In this document: piece after piece, positions 7,903-10,204 of the stretch
How the letters are laid out: each line of letters opens with the position of its first letter
Numbering within the stretch: position 1 is the first letter of the stretch
Origin: JOPF133 sp052144935
Lineage (GTDB): Bacteria > Acidobacteriota > Terriglobia > Bryobacterales > Bryobacteraceae
Assembly (NCBI GenBank): GCA_052144935.1
Contig: JBKQPR010000136.1
Location: forward strand, 1-10,204
DNA: 10,204 nt
Direction: 5' to 3'
Translations under genes and position numbers: made by a program
Notes under the pieces: model-generated
Told to the model about the DNA's origin: nothing
Seen by the model: only the letters and a program-made list of their open reading frames with translations
Databases searched by the model: none

Positions 7903-8118
7903 TCAGGCGGTTTCGGCGACGCGTTCGCGCGGCGGGATGGCGAGCGTCGGCGGCTCGAGCGCCTGGCCGCCGGCCCAGGGGACGCGGTAGATTTGCGAGC
8001 AGATGCGGCAGCGGTAGGCGCCATGGATGGGCCACATGGGCGCATCGTGAGTGAGGCGGCACCAGAGGGCGGCGAGGCGCGCGGCGAAATCGAGGCGAGG
8101 TTCGGCCTGGTCAGGCAT
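7903..8118 (-). CDS. Small CxxC protein, unknown function
   Basis: 71 residues, not assignable to a named family. The core reads MWPIHGAYRCRICSQIYRV (residues 28-46), with Cys37 and Cys40 forming a CxxC pair and Cys20 further upstream. The pair looks like half of a zinc knuckle or a redox site; with only three Cys and His24/His32 nearby, a single metal site is possible. There is no signal peptide. The start overlaps the stop of the sigma-like gene (ATGCCTGA, 8 bases), and GGGAGGAG sits 5 bases ahead, so the frame is very likely translated. Its position between the sigma-like protein and the pump suggests an accessory regulatory role, perhaps an anti-sigma-like or sensing protein. That is inference only. 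Confidence 0.68.
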   Translation of the reverse strand: MPDQAEPRLDFAARLAALWCRLTHDAPMWPIHGAYRCRICSQIYRVPWAGGQALEPPTLAIPPRERVAETA

Positions 8119-8659
8119 ACTGCTCCTCCCGCACTGCGCGATTCGCCGCGGGGATCCAGCCCTGCATGCGGGCCAGGTTGGCGGTGAGGCCGGAGAGGCC
8201 GATGGCCAGCGCTTTTTCGACTAACTCCGGATCTGATTCCAGAAGACTCGCCACGTCGTGGAGAGGCGCGCCTTCGAAGACCTGCAAGAGAACGGCGGCC
8301 CTGGGAAAGGGTTCGATACGCAGCAGCGCGTGTTCGAGGTCGGATTTCGTGGAGGCGCGATCGAGCGCCCAGGGGCAAGAGGGCAGGTCGGCATCGCCGT
8401 CGCGCCGCAAGGCGATTCGGCGGGCCGAGTTCGCGAGTTCCTCGCGCACGGCGGCGAGCGCGTTGGCAATCACCAGGCGCCGGAACCACACCTCCTCTTC
8501 GCGCGAACCGCGCTTGGGGGTCCACGAGGACAGGAAATCGCGGGGATCGGGGTCTGCGGAGACGGACTCGATGGTCACCTCAGCGGCGATTTCGCGGCTG
8601 CCCGTGAGAAGGGTGGCCAGCCAGTAGAGACCGGCTACGTTCGGTATCGTTTCAGGCAT
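8111..8659 (-). CDS. Degenerate ECF sigma-70-like protein
   Basis: 182 residues from the ATG at 8659, chosen because GGAG lies 10 bases ahead and the in-frame extension upstream (Pro/Ser/Ala-rich) runs inside the preceding gene. The segment GLYWLATLLTGSREIAAEVT (10-29) matches the start of sigma region 2 (the LTGdxxxAEd type). REEEVWFRRLVIANALAAVRE (53-73) resembles the helix that follows. LEHALLRIEPFPRAAVLLQVFEG (108-130) is a good region 4 opening. The expected region 4 recognition helix (133-158, HDVASLLESDPELVEKALAIGLSGL) has few basic residues where true sigmas have Lys/Arg. It may bind RNA polymerase or promoters weakly, or act as a decoy. It overlaps the response regulator stop by 8 bases (ATGCCTGA), so the two are coupled. 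Moderately sure of the fold, unsure of activity. Confidence 0.65.
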   Translation of the reverse strand: MPETIPNVAGLYWLATLLTGSREIAAEVTIESVSADPDPRDFLSSWTPKRGSREEEVWFRRLVIANALAAVREELANSARRIALRRDGDADLPSCPWALDRASTKSDLEHALLRIEPFPRAAVLLQVFEGAPLHDVASLLESDPELVEKALAIGLSGLTANLARMQGWIPAANRAVREEQYA

Positions 8660-9350
8660 GGGCGGCTTTCTCCAATTCGGAATTCGACCAATCGCCGAGG
8701 CGGAGGATGCCGCGGGTGACGGCGATGGTGACGGCATGGGCGCGATCGTTGGCGCCGAGCTTGGCCAGGATGTTCTTCATGTGCATGCGGACGGCTTCGC
8801 AGGCGATGGAAAGCTGCGCCGCCACCTGCCGGTTACCGATGCCCCAGGCGGCCAGTTGCAGCACCTGGACCTCGCGGGCGCTGAGGGCGCCGGGGGCCTG
8901 GCAGGCCAGCGGACCCGGGATGGTCCGTCCGCCGGCCTTTACCTGGCGAATGGCGTCGACGAGTTCGCCGAGCGGGGCCGATTTGGGGAGGTACCCATGG
9001 ACGCCGGCATCAAGGGCTCGCCGGGCGTGCATGTGGTCGTGGGTAGAAGTGATAGCGACGATGCGGGTGTGCGGGAATTCGGCCAGGATGCGGCGGGCCA
9101 GTTCTTCGCCGGGCATGTCCGGCAGCAGGAGGTCGAGGGTCACGACGTCGGGACGGTAACGGCGGACATCGTCGAGAGCCTCTTCGCCGGTGGAAGCGAG
9201 GGCCACGACGATCATGTCCTCCTCCCGATTGAGGGTGGCGGCGAGTCCTTCCTGGACGAGTTGATGACTGTCCACGGTGAGGACGCGGATGCGCCGGGGA
9301 ACCGGCCGGAGGGCCGGACTTGCCAGGATTGCCAACGCTGCGGTGGCCAT
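8652..9350 (-). CDS. NarL/FixJ-family response regulator
   Basis: A 232-residue two-component transcription factor, probably the regulator of the operon it heads. The receiver domain (about 20-140) has phospho-acceptor Asp73 in VTLDLLLPDMPG, Thr101 (AITS) and Lys123 (GYLPKSA). The usual acidic pair is reduced to Asp27-Ser28 in VDSHQLVQEG, where most relatives have Asp-Asp. The LuxR-type helix-turn-helix (about 154-216) reads LSAREVQVLQLAAWGIGNRQ and continues with VAAQLSIACEAVRMHMKNIL and AKLGANDRAHAV, with the typical acid-to-Ala variation in the helix. The ATG at 9350 is preferred over upstream in-frame starts because AGGAG lies about 10 bases ahead and the upstream residues are not protein-like. 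No histidine kinase is in the window, so its partner is unknown. Confidence 0.88.
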   Translation of the reverse strand: MATAALAILASPALRPVPRRIRVLTVDSHQLVQEGLAATLNREEDMIVVALASTGEEALDDVRRYRPDVVTLDLLLPDMPGEELARRILAEFPHTRIVAITSTHDHMHARRALDAGVHGYLPKSAPLGELVDAIRQVKAGGRTIPGPLACQAPGALSAREVQVLQLAAWGIGNRQVAAQLSIACEAVRMHMKNILAKLGANDRAHAVTIAVTRGILRLGDWSNSELEKAAHA

Positions 9351-9467
9351 GAATTTCTCCTGTCTCCAAGGTACGGCGGACGGGCATGAGGGCACATCCC
9401 GAGAATGAAGGTTTTTGGGATACCCCGGCGGTTGGTGGAGGGGGGTACCTCCATCGGGTAGGCGGGC

Positions 9468-9552
9468 GGTGACGCATCGGGGTGACGCATCCTGTGATGC
9501 GTGCGTGTGTAAGCGGCTTGGTTTGTGTTGGCTGCGGCGATTGGTGACGCAT
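9468..9552. promoter_or_regulatory. GGTGACGCAT copies with hairpin upstream of response regulator
   Basis: GGTGACGCAT occurs three times, at 9468-9477, 9481-9490 and 9543-9552. The second copy continues into a perfect hairpin: ACGCATC (9485-9491) and GATGCGT (9496-9502) with a 4-base loop, in effect an inverted fourth copy. The cluster lies 118-202 bases upstream of the response regulator start. NarL/FixJ proteins bind inverted or direct heptamers, so these could be its own binding sites; this is inference. Confidence 0.4.
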
Positions 9553-9719
9553 GGCATTTGCGGATATCGGGCGAATGCGCAAATGGGGCTGGCGCGGCCG
9601 GGACGGGTGCGCTTCATACGGTCGTGGCTCCGAAACTGAGCCGTCGCGGGGTTTCCGCGCCAGGGGACGAGGGCGTCCGGCCCGGAGGGCACCCCTCAGG
9701 GGACCGCTCCACCAGGCGA

Positions 9720-9806
9720 TTCCGAACATCGATGTTCGGAAATTCCGGACTGTTTTACTGAAAACAAACAGCTTAAGTGGCGACGGACCGAACATCGTGT
9801 TCGGAA
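9720..9806. repeat. Paired-palindrome element, copy A
   Basis: Bounded by two palindromes that are near reverse complements of each other. The left one (9720-9741) is a perfect 22-base palindrome with arms TTCCGAACATC and GATGTTCGGAA. The right one (9788-9804) has arms CCGAACA and TGTTCGG around TCG. The interior has hairpin TGTTTT (9751-9756) with AAAACA (9761-9766) and the core GAAAACAAAC (9760-9769), which recurs in copy B at the same distance (40 bases) from the left palindrome. It resembles REP/BIME-type or short MITE-like elements. Confidence 0.7.
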
Positions 9807-9833
9807 TCGCCGATCTCGTATCCGACGCCGACG

Positions 9834-9921
9834 TTTCCGGACATGTATGTCCGGAAAAATGGGGGAGCCTTGTGGAAAACAAACCAGTTATTGGTTTGGG
9901 ACCGGACATACATGTCCGGAA
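9834..9921. repeat. Paired-palindrome element, copy B
   Basis: The left palindrome has arms TTTCCGGACAT (9834-9844) and ATGTCCGGAAA (9847-9857) around GT. The right one has arms CCGGACAT (9902-9909) and ATGTCCGG (9912-9919) around AC. Over 20 bases (9835-9854 versus 9902-9921) the two are exact reverse complements. The interior has the shared core GAAAACAAAC (9875-9884) and its own hairpin, CAAACCA (9880-9886) with TGGTTTG (9892-9898). Compared with copy A, the arm reads CCGGACA instead of CCGAACA, with the matching change on the opposite arm. Confidence 0.7.
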
Positions 9922-10204
9922 GTCCGCTTCCTCCGGGCTGATTCGCTCTCGCGAACCCTCCCCAAGCCACATTGTATGTCACGCGCTGCGGGAGGCTCGG
10001 CGGGGAGGAATTGTGTGCGGCCGCTAAGTGGTTGAATTGGATGGTGTTGGAGGCGCAGAAAAAATCATCGAACTTAGTGAATGCTTTAGGTTTGCTCGGT
10101 TCCGCGGCGCGCGGAAGCCGGTCAGCAGATACGGCCTGTTCGCCGCGGAATCGAGTAAACCGCGCGTTGAACTAAACCGCAGGCTGAGGCCGGCTCTTTA
10201 ATGG

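Larger units (their letters stand above)
9351..10204. other. Gene-free right-end region with repeats
   Basis: About 850 bases in which I cannot support a gene. Long open frames exist on both strands, but they run straight through the palindromes and give Arg/Gly/Pro-rich or repetitive translations with no ribosome-binding site. The stretch holds the promoter region for the minus-strand operon, the GGTGACGCAT copies (9468-9552), the paired palindromic elements (9720-9919) and an isolated hairpin, TTCCGCG (10100-10106) with CGCGGAA (10110-10116). The last 60 bases show nothing recognisable; a gene may begin or end beyond the edge. Confidence 0.55.

Noticed and set aside
9468..9552. CRISPR array from the short repeats
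   Set aside because: The repeats are only 10 bases with irregular spacing and there are no cas genes.
9351..9692. N-terminal extension of the response regulator up to 9692
   Set aside because: The extension is Pro/Arg/His-rich and crosses the GGTGACGCAT repeats; AGGAG ahead of the ATG at 9350 fits a standard receiver start.
9720..9804. LexA/SOS boxes (GAAC...GTTC palindromes)
   Set aside because: The Gram-positive-type box needs four bases between GAAC and GTTC; here there are six and five, and the sequences recur as paired elements rather than in front of a gene.
9834..9860. Intrinsic terminator at the copy B left palindrome
   Set aside because: The stem is good, but there is no T-run after it on either strand; the flanking A-run is on the wrong side.
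9773..9982. 69-residue minus-strand open frame with repeated DMYVR/RTYMSG-like stretches
   Set aside because: The repetition is simply the translation of the CCGGACAT palindromes.
9551..10027. 158-residue plus-strand open frame across the right-end repeats
   Set aside because: It runs through all four palindromes, has no ribosome-binding site and a Arg/Gly-rich, non-protein-like start; the repeats explain its patterns better.

Overview
The window looks like chromosomal DNA of a GC-rich soil-type bacterium. Protein style suggests an Acidobacteriota of the Solibacter/Bryobacter kind: a sigma-like protein, a small CxxC protein and a tripartite pump sit behind a NarL-type regulator. That assignment is inference from gene content; there is no rRNA or marker gene to prove it.

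Left part (1-1266): a minus-strand, single-module Clp/Hsp100-type AAA+ ATPase. Its 5' side (1267-1400) carries nested inverted repeats that look like an operator or a structured leader. A gene-free stretch of nearly 500 bases then separates it from a divergent plus-strand pair.

Middle-left (1753-3512): a two-gene plus-strand unit with clearly lower GC than its surroundings. The first gene is a complete anti-phage dCTP deaminase of the DCD/AvcD type, with a P-loop-like N-terminal domain and a zinc-dependent cytidine/deoxycytidylate deaminase C-terminal domain. The second, joined by an ATGA overlap, encodes a 65-residue protein I do not recognise. Together they look like an acquired nucleotide-depletion phage defence cassette.

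Right part (9350 down to 3679, minus strand): six tightly packed genes that probably form one operon. The order is a NarL/FixJ response regulator, a degenerate ECF-sigma-like protein, a 71-residue CxxC protein, an EmrA/HlyD-type adaptor, an EmrB/DHA2-type MFS transporter and a TolC-type outer-membrane channel. The last three form a complete tripartite drug or toxic-compound efflux pump across both membranes. The first three are plausible regulators. Four of the five junctions overlap by 4 or 8 bases.

Right end (9351-10204): no gene that I can support. It holds copies of GGTGACGCAT with a hairpin ahead of the response regulator. Beyond these lie two tandem copies of an unusual element of about 85 bp, bounded by palindromes whose arms differ between copies by a compensated base pair.
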